DNA from: Planctomycetales bacterium 10988 | GTDB lineage: Bacteria > Planctomycetota > Planctomycetia > Pirellulales > Pb10988 | Length of the DNA: 64,000 nucleotides | Direction: 5' to 3' | Assembly: GCA_009664345.1 (NCBI GenBank) | Contig: CP043547.1 | Coordinates: 4,802,709-4,866,708 of the forward strand | Shown: piece by piece, positions 48,248 through 57,263 of the stretch | How positions within the stretch are numbered: the stretch's first letter is position 1 | Layout of the letters: every line of letters starts with the position of its first letter | Position numbers and translations under genes: made by a program | The notes under the pieces: generated by a model | Databases searched by the model: none | What the model saw: the letters and a program-made list of their open reading frames with translations, nothing else | Told to the model about the DNA's origin: nothing

Positions 48248-49345
48248 ATGAACATTTATCGAATTGCTGTTTTGCCAGGGGATGGGATCGGTCCAGAGGT
48301 CATGAAGGCAACGCGTCAGGTGCTTGATCATGTCGTTGGGAAGTCGCCGCCAGTTCGGCTTGATTGCATCGAATACCAGGCGGGGGCAGAAGTTTACCGG
48401 AAAACCGGCGAGGCATTGCCGCAGGCGGTGTTGCAGGCTTGCCTTGATGCGGATGCCGTTTTGCTTTCCGCGATTGGTTTGCCTGACGTTCGAAAGCCGG
48501 ATGGGACCGAAGTTCAGCCGGAGATGATGGTCGGTTTGCGTCGTGCCTTGAATGTTCACTCGGCAGTGCGGCCAGTGAAACTCTTTCCCGGTGTTTCTTG
48601 TCCTTTGAAAGAGACAAGGCAGGGGATTGATTTCGTCGTGGTCCGCGAAAACTTGGAAGGGCTATTTGCATCGTTCGGAGGCGGCGGCCTTGTCGGAAAT
48701 GAAGTTGCGACGGATACGATGGTGATCACAAGGCAAGGAACAAGCAAGGTGGTAGAATATGCCTTCCGGTTGGCCGCTCGTAGAAATGGACGTGCTGCCG
48801 ATGGCAAACGAAAAGTGACTTGCGTGGATAAAGCGAATGTTTTTCGCAGCTTTGCCTTCTTTCGAAAAGTGTTTTTTGAGATTTCCGAGCATCATCCTGA
48901 GATAACGGCTGAGGCTGTTTACGTCGATGCCATGAGCCTCTATATGGTACAAAACCCTTGGGATTTTGATGTTTTGGTAACAGAAAATCAGTTCGGTGAT
49001 ATCCTCTCTGATCTAGGAGCCGGGATCGTCGGAGGGTTGGGGCTGGCACCATCGGCGGAAATCGGGGATCGACACGCTCTCTTTCAACCCTCGCACGGGA
49101 CTGCCCCGGACCTTGCCGGAAAGAACCTCGCCAACCCGCTCGCGATGATTCTTTCCGCCGCGATGATGCTGGATTGGCTAGGGGAAAGAAATCAAGACAA
49201 GACATGTATTCATCTCGCCCGACAAATCGAAAACGCCGTGGAAAAAGTTTTGCACGAGAAAAAAATTCATACCCCGGACCTCGGAGGTACCGCCACGACT
49301 TCGGAGGTAGCGGAAGCCGTCATCGGCCAAATCGACAAAATTTAA
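48248..49345 (+). CDS. Isocitrate/isopropylmalate dehydrogenase-family (tartrate dehydrogenase-like) enzyme
   Basis: This family oxidises and usually decarboxylates 2-hydroxy diacids (isocitrate, 3-isopropylmalate, malate, tartrate) with NAD(P) and a divalent metal. Present: N-terminal IAVLPGDGIGPEV; the substrate loop VVRENLEGLFASF, which differs from the usual RENTE, RELTGG and RENSEGEY forms; catalytic DKANVF; metal site DAMSLYMVQNP...VTENQFGDILSDLGAG; and the cofactor site HGTAPDLAGKNLANP. The substrate is therefore not clear; tartrate or a sugar diacid fits the operon. ATG 48248, 10 nt after the previous stop, is preferred over GTG 48224. Confidence 0.9.
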   Translation: MNIYRIAVLPGDGIGPEVMKATRQVLDHVVGKSPPVRLDCIEYQAGAEVYRKTGEALPQAVLQACLDADAVLLSAIGLPDVRKPDGTEVQPEMMVGLRRALNVHSAVRPVKLFPGVSCPLKETRQGIDFVVVRENLEGLFASFGGGGLVGNEVATDTMVITRQGTSKVVEYAFRLAARRNGRAADGKRKVTCVDKANVFRSFAFFRKVFFEISEHHPEITAEAVYVDAMSLYMVQNPWDFDVLVTENQFGDILSDLGAGIVGGLGLAPSAEIGDRHALFQPSHGTAPDLAGKNLANPLAMILSAAMMLDWLGERNQDKTCIHLARQIENAVEKVLHEKKIHTPDLGGTATTSEVAEAVIGQIDKI

Positions 49346-49395
49346 AAACTGCTTTTTATTAATCTAACTTTCATTCCCAATTGAGAAAGACTCCC

Positions 49396-51309
49396 ATGAA
49401 TTGCCCCCGCATCGCCGCCTGCCGTTTGCTCCTACTATTCAGTTTTGTCTCGCTTTGTAACCTAACTGCTGGAATGCTTGCCGCTCGGGAAGATGGGGAT
49501 GGAACGGTCACGATCTCCGGGGAACTCCGGGTTTGGCATAATGTCATTCTCACTTTGGATGGTCCATTCGCCCAGGAATCGGACACGCAACCCAATCCGT
49601 TTACCGACCTTTCTTTTGATGTAACATTCACGCATTCTGATGGAACCGCTTATCAAGTCCCCGGTTATTTTGCGGCAGACGGCAATGCTGCCAACACTTC
49701 TGCTGAACAGGGGAACAAGTGGCGTGTGCATTTTGCTCCTGATCGCAAGGGCGATTGGAAATACAAAATCTCCTTTTTTCAAGGGAAAAATGCCGCTTTG
49801 GACTCCGCGTCCCGTACGACTCCCTTATCCCCCTATCATGGTCTTCAGGGTGAGTTCACAATCCAGCCGAGTGATAAAACAGGACGAGACTTCCGCAAAC
49901 AAGGCCGATTGCAATATATTAAAAATCGCTATTTGCAATTTGCAGAAAGTAAAAAATACTTTTTGAAAGTGGGAGCGGACGCCCCGGAGACCCTCCTTGG
50001 TTACACCGATTTCGATAATACTATCGCCGAGAAGTCGGGGCGGGTTCCGCTTAAAACCTGGGAACCGCATCTTCAGGATTGGCAGGAAGGGGACCCGAGT
50101 TGGCAGGAGGGAAAAGGGAAAGGGCTGATCGGTGCCATCAATTATCTCTCGGGCAAAGGGTGCAATGCTTTTTCTTTTTTAACCTATAACGCAGGGGGAG
50201 ATGGCGATAATGTTTGGCCGTTCATCGCTCGTGACGACAAGCTGCATTACGATTGTAGCAAGCTCGATCAATGGGGAATCGTTTTCGAACACGGAACACA
50301 AAAGGGGATGTACTTGCATTTTAAAATGCAGGAGACGGAGATGGATGACAATGTTCGTTCTAAAAGCTCCAAGGTGGTTCCCGAGTCGCTGGATGGTGGG
50401 GACCTGGGGATCGAGCGGAAGCTTTATTGCCGGGAGCTGGTTGCTCGGTTCGGTCACAACCTGGCGTTGAATTGGAATCTTGGCGAGGAAAATACGCAAA
50501 CGACCGAACAGCAGAAGGCGATGCTTGACTATCTCGCCGAGATCGATCCTTACCATCACCCCCGCGTTTTGCATACTTATCCGAATCAACAAGACGAGGT
50601 TTATCGCCCTCTACTGGGGAAAAAGTCGAAGTTGACCGGGGTTTCTCTGCAAAATAGTGCGATCGCCGACACGCATATCCAGACGATCAAGTGGGTTTCG
50701 GAATCCGAGGAGGCGGGCAAGCCGTGGGTGGTGGCCTTCGATGAATCGGGGAGTGCCGCGCATGGGCAATGCCCGGACTTGGGCTATCAAGGTTTCGATG
50801 GCCGCGATAAGACCGGGAAAAAAGTCTATACCGAACATGAAGTCCGTCACCAAACCTTGTGGGGAACTTTGATGGGCGGCGGTGCCGGGGTGGAATATTA
50901 TTTCGGTTATCAGTTCGTGGAAAACGACCTGGTTTGCGAAGACTGGCGAAGTCGCGACCGAAGTTGGGACTACTGCCGGATCGCCATCGAGTTCTTTCAC
51001 AACCATGCGATTCCTTTTTGGGAGATGGCGAGTCACGATGCGTTGATCGGCAATCCAAAAAGTACGAATGAGAAGTATTGCTTTGCAAAAGAGGGCGAAG
51101 TGTATCTTATTTACGTGCCGAAAGGGGGAACGACACAGCTTGATTTGCGAAAGCAGAACGGCGAATATACCGTGCAGTGGTTCAATCCGCGTGAAGGTGG
51201 CGAGTTGCTTCAAGGATCGATTGCATCGGTTCAAGCAGGAGCGAAGGTTCAGCTTGGCACTCCTCCAAGCGATGATCAAAAAGATTGGCTGATCCTGATT
51301 CGTCGCTAG
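49396..51309 (+). CDS. Secreted DUF5060-domain glycoside hydrolase-like protein
   Basis: A signal peptide ([20 protein letters not shown], cleavage near LAA) precedes an N-terminal DUF5060 beta-sandwich (about 45-165; [36 protein letters not shown]), a (beta/alpha)8-type domain (about 180-540) with candidate acid residues in NWNLGEEN and WVVAFDESG, and a C-terminal beta domain with [12 protein letters not shown] as in the putative collagen-binding domain of similar enzymes. It probably cleaves a polysaccharide or glycoside outside the cell, feeding the operon. The exact glycoside is unknown. The gap of 50 nt to the previous gene suggests the same operon. The TTG at 49381 is a weaker start. 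Confidence 0.85.
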   Translation: MNCPRIAACRLLLLFSFVSLCNLTAGMLAAREDGDGTVTISGELRVWHNVILTLDGPFAQESDTQPNPFTDLSFDVTFTHSDGTAYQVPGYFAADGNAANTSAEQGNKWRVHFAPDRKGDWKYKISFFQGKNAALDSASRTTPLSPYHGLQGEFTIQPSDKTGRDFRKQGRLQYIKNRYLQFAESKKYFLKVGADAPETLLGYTDFDNTIAEKSGRVPLKTWEPHLQDWQEGDPSWQEGKGKGLIGAINYLSGKGCNAFSFLTYNAGGDGDNVWPFIARDDKLHYDCSKLDQWGIVFEHGTQKGMYLHFKMQETEMDDNVRSKSSKVVPESLDGGDLGIERKLYCRELVARFGHNLALNWNLGEENTQTTEQQKAMLDYLAEIDPYHHPRVLHTYPNQQDEVYRPLLGKKSKLTGVSLQNSAIADTHIQTIKWVSESEEAGKPWVVAFDESGSAAHGQCPDLGYQGFDGRDKTGKKVYTEHEVRHQTLWGTLMGGGAGVEYYFGYQFVENDLVCEDWRSRDRSWDYCRIAIEFFHNHAIPFWEMASHDALIGNPKSTNEKYCFAKEGEVYLIYVPKGGTTQLDLRKQNGEYTVQWFNPREGGELLQGSIASVQAGAKVQLGTPPSDDQKDWLILIRR

Positions 51310-51474
51310 AAAACTCCAATATTTACTGTGAAAAACTTCGTTGGGATTCGGGGGTGGGCGGCTTTTCAGCTTGGCTTCAACCTGCCATGATAGGGAGTTG
51401 TAGCAGCCAAGGTTTCTCCTTGGATGAACCGTAATGTGCCCCCGAATTTGTCCCAACGTGTTTGGAGAAAGCGA

Positions 51475-53115
51475 ATGACTGCCCAGCTCCCAGAACCTTT
51501 TTCGCACCCCCAGCGAAAGCCGCATCAAGTGCAACTGATTGCTAGCGGGGACCTCCGCGAGTCCGCGAATCGAGTCTGTTGGCCAGCCCAAGCCGAGATG
51601 GAACAGGCGTTGCAACAAGCGATCGAAGCGTCCGACTTCGAGGTGATTCGTTGCCATCCTTATCATGAAGAGCGGGGCCACGGCTTTATTTCCTCGCAAC
51701 GGGAAGGGCTGGAGGTCTTTCGGAACATCGATCCCGAGGCCCCGCTGATTGTCGCGGAGGCAGTTTGGCAATATTCGCATCATGTCCTCGCCGGGCTGAC
51801 AACGCATCGCGGGCCGATCTTGACGGTTGCGAACTGGTCAGGGCAGTGGCCGGGTCTGGTCGGCATGCTCAACCTCAACGGTTCCCTCATCAAGGCCGGG
51901 GTAAAGTTCTCTACACTGTGGGCCGAGGATTTTAGCGATCCGGCTTTCACGGAGAAGCTTTCGGCTTGGCTGAAAGGGGAGCCGATCGAACACCCGATCG
52001 AGCACGTTTCGACTTTTGATTCCAAGAGCGTTCCCGCCGAAGCCCAGCAATTGGGAGAAGCTTTGGCCACGCAACTTCAGCAAGAAAAGGCGATTATGGG
52101 CGTCTTCGATGAAGGGTGCATGGGGATGTTCAATGCGATTATCCCTGACCATCTGCTGAATCCGTGTGGGATTTTCAAGGAACGGCTCAGTCAATCCGCT
52201 CTCTATTACGAGTCGAAGCAAGTCCCGGACGAGGAGGCCCTCGCTGTTCTCAGTTGGCTGGAATCAGCGGGCATGAACTTTCATTGGGGCGAGAAACATG
52301 AGGAAGATTTGACTAAAGCCCAGGTCCTTGACCAGTGTCGGATGTATGTCGCGGCCTTGCGGATTGCCGATGATTTTGGCTGCGATACGATCGGGATTCA
52401 GTATCAACAGGGGCTAAAGGACTTGCTGCCTGCCAGTGATCTCGTGGAGGGAACGCTCAACAATACTGAACGTCCTCCGGTGAAAAGCCGTTGTGGAGGG
52501 CGAGTTCTTTATGAGGGTCAACCGCTGGTTCATTTCAACGAGGTTGACGAATGTGCCGGGCTGGATGCCTTGATGACCTACCGCGTGCATCGTGCTTTGG
52601 AGCAGCCGGTCGAAAATACCCTGCACGATCTACGATGGGGTGATCATGACGCATCCGGCACGGTCGATGATTATGTTTGGGTGTTGGAAATCAGCGGGGC
52701 CGCCCCACCCGCTCACTTTATCAATGGTTGGCAAGGAGCCGAGGGTTTCCGGCAGCCGGCGATGTATTTTCCCAATGGCGGAAGTACACTCCGCGGGATT
52801 TCCAAACCTGGTGAGATTGTCTGGTCGCGGGTTTATGTAAAGGACGACGGCCTTCACCTTGATCTTGGCCGGGCCTCGGTCGTGGAACTTCCCGCGGAAG
52901 AAACCGAGCGACGATGGCAAGAGACCACTTGGCAATGGCCGATTATGCATGCTGTTTTACACGGCGTTTCGCGTGATCAGATGATGGCGCGCCACCCAAG
53001 TAATCACATTCAAGTCGCCTATGCTAATTCCGCGGAAGAGGCCGATCTTGCCATGCATGCTAAAGCAGCCTTTGCTCAACAGCTTGGAATTCAAGTGTTT
53101 TATTGTGGAGTGTAG
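51475..53115 (+). CDS. L-fucose isomerase-like protein
   Basis: The 546-aa protein shows the fucose/arabinose isomerase-type three-domain fold by layout: an N-terminal Rossmann-like domain ([26 protein letters not shown]), a middle domain ([27 protein letters not shown]) with the acidic metal-binding residue, and a C-terminal part (HATSG...-like [15 protein letters not shown]). Members convert an aldose to a ketose using Mn2+. The family match rests on these patterns and is not certain at the substrate level. ATG 51475 has GGAG at 51463-51466 and is preferred over ATG 51424. A terminator follows. Confidence 0.75.
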   Translation: MTAQLPEPFSHPQRKPHQVQLIASGDLRESANRVCWPAQAEMEQALQQAIEASDFEVIRCHPYHEERGHGFISSQREGLEVFRNIDPEAPLIVAEAVWQYSHHVLAGLTTHRGPILTVANWSGQWPGLVGMLNLNGSLIKAGVKFSTLWAEDFSDPAFTEKLSAWLKGEPIEHPIEHVSTFDSKSVPAEAQQLGEALATQLQQEKAIMGVFDEGCMGMFNAIIPDHLLNPCGIFKERLSQSALYYESKQVPDEEALAVLSWLESAGMNFHWGEKHEEDLTKAQVLDQCRMYVAALRIADDFGCDTIGIQYQQGLKDLLPASDLVEGTLNNTERPPVKSRCGGRVLYEGQPLVHFNEVDECAGLDALMTYRVHRALEQPVENTLHDLRWGDHDASGTVDDYVWVLEISGAAPPAHFINGWQGAEGFRQPAMYFPNGGSTLRGISKPGEIVWSRVYVKDDGLHLDLGRASVVELPAEETERRWQETTWQWPIMHAVLHGVSRDQMMARHPSNHIQVAYANSAEEADLAMHAKAAFAQQLGIQVFYCGV

Positions 53116-53750
53116 AGCATTCTCTATTTCTATTTAATAAATAAAACAATCTCTAGATTAATACGCAATCCCTATTAAATTCATGTGTCAACAAGGTTCA
53201 CCTTTTTTTGATAAGAAGGTGAACTTTTTTCTTTTTTTGTCTTCCAATTTTCAATGATCTACAGCTAGTTTTTTTTCGTTGTTTATAGTGCAAAGAGGAA
53301 GGTTTTCCAACTCCAATCGTATTGATACAAAGTTGATAAACTTTTTGTATTAGAGAGTTCGCAAAGTATCTTTCTTATTATTCTATCCGAAAAACACTGA
53401 TAAGACTCCCAATCGCTTTGATGGTTTTGCGTCCAGGTCGTTGCTCTTCACACTGTCGGCGTGATGCTATCTTGGCTCGTTGTTGGCTTAAATTCTCTAT
53501 TAGAATGGAAATGATTATTCTTTTCTAGTTCATGATAAAAATGGCACTGCTTTTGCTGGGATTTAAAATTTTAATTCCTGCTTTACGGGAATGAATAGAT
53601 TTGAATCCTAAGTTCAGAAGCTCTGACAAAACTGATTTGAAAGTGCCTAAAACACTCAAACGCGAGAGCTTTTGCCGTGAATCAGCGGGTTTGGTCAGAG
53701 CCACTTATAAAAGTTCAGTACATTTTCTCTAAAATATAAAAGATAATTCA
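53116..53750. other. 635-bp AT-rich spacer before the SDR gene
   Basis: Apart from the terminator at 53196-53230 it shows no gene, tRNA or repeat of note. It ends in A/T-rich DNA (GAGCCACTTATAAAAGTTC near 53697-53715) that may be the promoter of the short-chain dehydrogenase gene. Confidence 0.55.
53196..53230 (+). terminator. Terminator after the fucose-isomerase-like gene
   Basis: A 9-bp stem (GTTCACCTT at 53196-53204, AAGGTGAAC at 53216-53224) with an 11-nt loop is followed by a long T tract. It marks the end of the LysR-controlled gene series. Confidence 0.85.
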
Positions 53751-54644
53751 ATGGCTAATAAATCAAAAAGTCGGGGTAATTCTGACAGTTCTCAACAACG
53801 TCCTCCTCAATCACAAGCTGGACTACCCGGTTCACAAGCCTTAATGGACCCGCCACCTTGTATTATTCGAGAGAGCTATCGCGGGAGCGAAAAGCTGAAA
53901 GGGAAAGTTGCCGTTATCAGTGGCGGAGATAGTGGTATCGGTCAATCCACGGCGGTCCATTTTGCCCAAGAAGGGGCCGATGTTGCGATTCTCTATTTGG
54001 AGGAAACCGAGGATGCGAACTACACGCAGCATCTCGTCGAAGAAGCGGGACAAACAGCACTGCTTATTAAGGGAGACTTAGGTGATGAGAAGTTTTGTCA
54101 ACAGGCGATCGGCCAGGTGATGGAGCAATTTGGACGCATCGATATCTTAGTCAACAATGCCGCGGAGCAGCACGAGCAACCGTCGATCGAAGACATCACC
54201 GAAACGCAGCTTGAGCGTACCTACCGCACGAATCTTTATGGGATGTTCTTTCTGACAAAGGCGGCTTTGCCTCATTTAAAGAAACAAGAAGGGGCCACCA
54301 TTATCAACACGACCTCGGTCACCGCTTATCGTGGAAGCCCGAGTCTGTTAGATTATGCCTCGACGAAAGGAGCGATTGTCGCCTATACGCGATCGCTAGC
54401 GCAGCAAGTTCTTCAAGATGGAATCCGCGTGAATGCCGTGGCTCCTGGCCCGATCTGGACGCCGCTGATTCCGGCAAGCTTTGATGCGGAAAAGGTTAGC
54501 CAGTTCGGTAGCAACACACCCATGGGCCGCGCTGGTCAGCCGAATGAGTGTGCTACCTGTTATGTCTTTCTGGCGAGCGAGGACTCTTCTTATATGACCG
54601 GGCAGGTCTTGCATCCCAATGGCGGTGAAATTATCAACGGCTAA
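53751..54644 (+). CDS. SDR-family oxidoreductase (YghA/general stress protein 39-like)
   Basis: The 297-aa protein has a polar Ser/Gln-rich N-terminal tail, the typical PPCIIRESYRGSEKLKGK lead of this subgroup, the nucleotide motif GGDSGIGQS, NNAAEQ, and the catalytic YASTK with Ser in NTTSVTAYRG. Family members reduce or oxidise alcohols and are often stress-related; the substrate is unknown. There is no clear ribosome site before ATG 53751 (AT-rich). The gene is convergent with the DapA-family gene with a 13-nt gap and is probably transcribed alone. Confidence 0.92.
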   Translation: MANKSKSRGNSDSSQQRPPQSQAGLPGSQALMDPPPCIIRESYRGSEKLKGKVAVISGGDSGIGQSTAVHFAQEGADVAILYLEETEDANYTQHLVEEAGQTALLIKGDLGDEKFCQQAIGQVMEQFGRIDILVNNAAEQHEQPSIEDITETQLERTYRTNLYGMFFLTKAALPHLKKQEGATIINTTSVTAYRGSPSLLDYASTKGAIVAYTRSLAQQVLQDGIRVNAVAPGPIWTPLIPASFDAEKVSQFGSNTPMGRAGQPNECATCYVFLASEDSSYMTGQVLHPNGGEIING

Positions 54645-54657
54645 ACGTGAGCAAGTT

Positions 54658-55599
54658 TTATAGGACAAGCTTGCGGTCGAGGGTGTTGATGACCTCTTGC
54701 ACCTTTTCGCGTTCCGGCTGGTGAAAGGCATTGAACGGTTCGGCCAAGCCGTCCTCACAAATGCCTCCGAGGGAGAGCCCGCTCTTGAGGGCTTTGATCC
54801 TTCGCGAGGCATATTTCCCGATCTCGTAAATCGCTTGCAGCTTTTCGATCTCTTTTTGATAAGCATTCGTGAGGGCAGCGTCACCATCAACCGCGGCTTG
54901 ATAAGCACGGCTAAAGAGCTTGGGGAAAAGGTTCGCTCCGCCGTTGACTCCGCCATGCCCACCGAGAGCGATTGACTCAACAAGCAAGTGTTCCGGTCCG
55001 ATCAAGATCGACCAATCGGGCCGCGTTTTCTTGAATTGCATTAGTTGGGCAAAATAGTCGATATCGTCGCCACTATCTTTAATCCCGACGATCTGAGGCA
55101 TCTCGACAAGGCGCTTGAGCGATTCGATTTTGAACCAAACCTTGGTCAAGCTCGGCATGTTATAGAGCATCACCGGCAGCGGCAATCGCGGCACGATCCG
55201 TTCAATATATTGGGTCAACTCCGTTTGGCCGGCAGGAAAATAATACGGCATCGACAAGACCACTGCATCGGCACCGGCCTCGGCGGCCATCTCGGCAAGT
55301 CGCAAAGTTTCCACAAAGGCCGGGTCGGTAATTCCTACCAAAACCGGGATTTGCTTGTTGACTTGCTTACAAACCTGATGAATGAATTTCTCCCGCAGCC
55401 GATAGCTGAGACTCGGTGCTTCCCCAGTCGTGCCCAAGATAAACAGCCCATGGACGCCCCCTTCCAGTTGATGGGTGACAAGGCGTTCACAGCCGGCTTC
55501 ATCAATGGTGTCGTAATCTTTCAGCGGCGTGACCATCGGGGGGATGATCCCATGATAGGCCACTTGGTCGGAAGAGGACGTCGGCGAAGAATCGGTCAT
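54658..55599 (-). CDS. DapA/NanA-family aldolase (dihydrodipicolinate synthase-like)
   Basis: The 313-aa class I aldolase shows GTTGE (56-60), Tyr146 (MLYNMP) and the Schiff-base Lys174 (VGIKDSGD). The family includes N-acetylneuraminate lyase and 2-keto-3-deoxy sugar acid aldolases as well as DapA. Linkage to a sodium:solute symporter and a GntR regulator, not to lysine genes, favours a role in catabolism of a sialic or sugar acid. The start codon overlaps the symporter stop (TGATG), so translation is coupled. Confidence 0.92.
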   Translation of the reverse strand: MTDSSPTSSSDQVAYHGIIPPMVTPLKDYDTIDEAGCERLVTHQLEGGVHGLFILGTTGEAPSLSYRLREKFIHQVCKQVNKQIPVLVGITDPAFVETLRLAEMAAEAGADAVVLSMPYYFPAGQTELTQYIERIVPRLPLPVMLYNMPSLTKVWFKIESLKRLVEMPQIVGIKDSGDDIDYFAQLMQFKKTRPDWSILIGPEHLLVESIALGGHGGVNGGANLFPKLFSRAYQAAVDGDAALTNAYQKEIEKLQAIYEIGKYASRRIKALKSGLSLGGICEDGLAEPFNAFHQPEREKVQEVINTLDRKLVL

Positions 55600-57170
55600 C
55601 AGTTCGTTTCCAAAGATTTCGAAGTAGGTTCAGCTGGAATCGAGCCCGCAGCAGGTTTCTTCATGAAGAAACTCAACAGGATTCCAACGACAAAAATCGT
55701 CACGGTTCCCAGCACAATGATCATATTTTCATGCAGTGGATTGCGGAAGGACTCTGGCCAATGGCCCATGGTCGGAGAGAAGGTCATCCAACCGATGACG
55801 GCCAAGCCCACGGCGACGGCAATCCCTGCCGCCCGACTGCTGGTGGTTCTGGAGACAATCCCCAACAGGAAGAGTCCCAAAATCCCCCCGGCGAAGATTC
55901 CCTGGAGTTTCCACCATGCCTCTAGGATACTCTGCACTTCCATCAATGCCAGGGCCGTTCCGGTTCCAATAATCCCGACCGCGATCGTCATGGACCGCAA
56001 GACCCACATCGATTCATTCTCGGAACAGTCGGGTCGGAACCAGCGTTGGTAGATATCCTTGAGGATCACCGTGGCCGAGGAATTAAGGGAAGTATCGATG
56101 CTACTCATGGCCGCGGCGGCGATGGCCGCAATCAGCAGTCCGGCAAAACCCGTCGGAAGCTGCGTCGCAATAAAATGCGGCAGGACATGATCACCAAGTT
56201 GGGCGGTCGTGAGCGAGGCGGCATCGGCGATCCCTTTGGTCGCGGCAACCTCGGCCTGAAGCTCTGCCATCAACTCCGGATGCGTTTGATAATAGGCAAA
56301 CAGATTTGAGCCAATCACAAAGAACAAGAGCGAAATCGGCACATAAAGCAATGCCCCCAGCCAGACGGCCCCGGCGGCTTCACGACTCGATTTCGCCGTG
56401 TGGTAGCGTTGCACGAAACTTTGATCGATGCCGAAGTTTCCGAGGTTAATAAACAGGCCGAAGAGGAAAACGACCCACACCGTTGAAGTCGTAAAGTCAG
56501 GAGCCCAACTCCCGAGGCTCATTTTGTCTTGTTCAAAGGCCAAGGTGAGCGACTGTTGCGGGCCTTCGGGCATTCCCCAGAACAGAAGTCCCAGCACGAT
56601 GAAGGCTCCGCCCATCAGAATGATCGACTGCACCACATCGGTCCAGATGACGGCCTCGATCCCCCCCAGCAGCGTATAAAATGTGATCAAAATGCCGGCG
56701 ATGACAATCATCGTCGCGATGTCCCAGCCCGTCAGTGCATAAAGCCCCAGGGAAACGCCGAGCAAGATAGACCCCATTCGCGCGATCTGCGTGAGGAGAT
56801 AACAGACGACCGCATAGGTTCGCGCCCAAACGCCGAAGCGTTGCTCAAGGTGCTCGTAGGCGGAAATCTGCCCATGATTACGATAGAAGGGAACGAAAAC
56901 CTTCGTAGCAATCCAGGCCGCGAACGGCAGGGAAAGACTAAAGACAAAGGCATTATAATTGTCAGCATAGGCCTTCCCCGGCACTCCCAAAAACGTATTG
57001 CTACTGAGATACGTGCCGAAGATCGAAAGCCCCACGGCCCAGCCAGGCAAGGAACCCCCGGCCACCATGAAACCCTCAGAGTTGCTGCTCTTGCGAACAA
57101 ACCAACAACCAAACGCGACAACGACCGCCAGGTAGAAGATAAAGACGATCAGGTCAATGTAAGCCAACAA
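55599..57170 (-). CDS. Sodium:solute symporter (SSS family)
   Basis: The 523-aa protein has 13-14 membrane segments with the family elements SNSEGFMVAGGSLPGWAVGLSIFGTYLS near the N-terminus and the sodium-site region AAIAAAAMSSIDTSLNSSATVILKDIYQRW. It would import a solute such as a sugar, sialic acid or carboxylate with Na+. The start is TTG 57170 (no ATG upstream in frame), with AGGGAACGG before it. It sits between the FG-GAP protein gene and the aldolase gene in one operon. The solute is not identified. Confidence 0.94.
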   Translation of the reverse strand: MLAYIDLIVFIFYLAVVVAFGCWFVRKSSNSEGFMVAGGSLPGWAVGLSIFGTYLSSNTFLGVPGKAYADNYNAFVFSLSLPFAAWIATKVFVPFYRNHGQISAYEHLEQRFGVWARTYAVVCYLLTQIARMGSILLGVSLGLYALTGWDIATMIVIAGILITFYTLLGGIEAVIWTDVVQSIILMGGAFIVLGLLFWGMPEGPQQSLTLAFEQDKMSLGSWAPDFTTSTVWVVFLFGLFINLGNFGIDQSFVQRYHTAKSSREAAGAVWLGALLYVPISLLFFVIGSNLFAYYQTHPELMAELQAEVAATKGIADAASLTTAQLGDHVLPHFIATQLPTGFAGLLIAAIAAAAMSSIDTSLNSSATVILKDIYQRWFRPDCSENESMWVLRSMTIAVGIIGTGTALALMEVQSILEAWWKLQGIFAGGILGLFLLGIVSRTTSSRAAGIAVAVGLAVIGWMTFSPTMGHWPESFRNPLHENMIIVLGTVTIFVVGILLSFFMKKPAAGSIPAEPTSKSLETN

Positions 57171-57217
57171 GGTAGACCGTTCCCTATGAAAAGAGCCATC
57201 CTGGAGAGAATAAAACC

Positions 57218-57261
57218 AAAAAGTACTTTTGATTAAATGGAAAAAGCAAAAAGCGTTTTTT
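57218..57261. repeat. Pair of AAAAAG-CTTTTT type palindromes
   Basis: AAAAGTACTTTT (57219-57230) and AAAAAGCGTTTTTT (57248-57261) lie 17 nt apart in the 93-nt spacer between the FG-GAP gene stop and the symporter start. They belong to the dispersed family. Confidence 0.7.
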
Positions 57262-57263
57262 GA

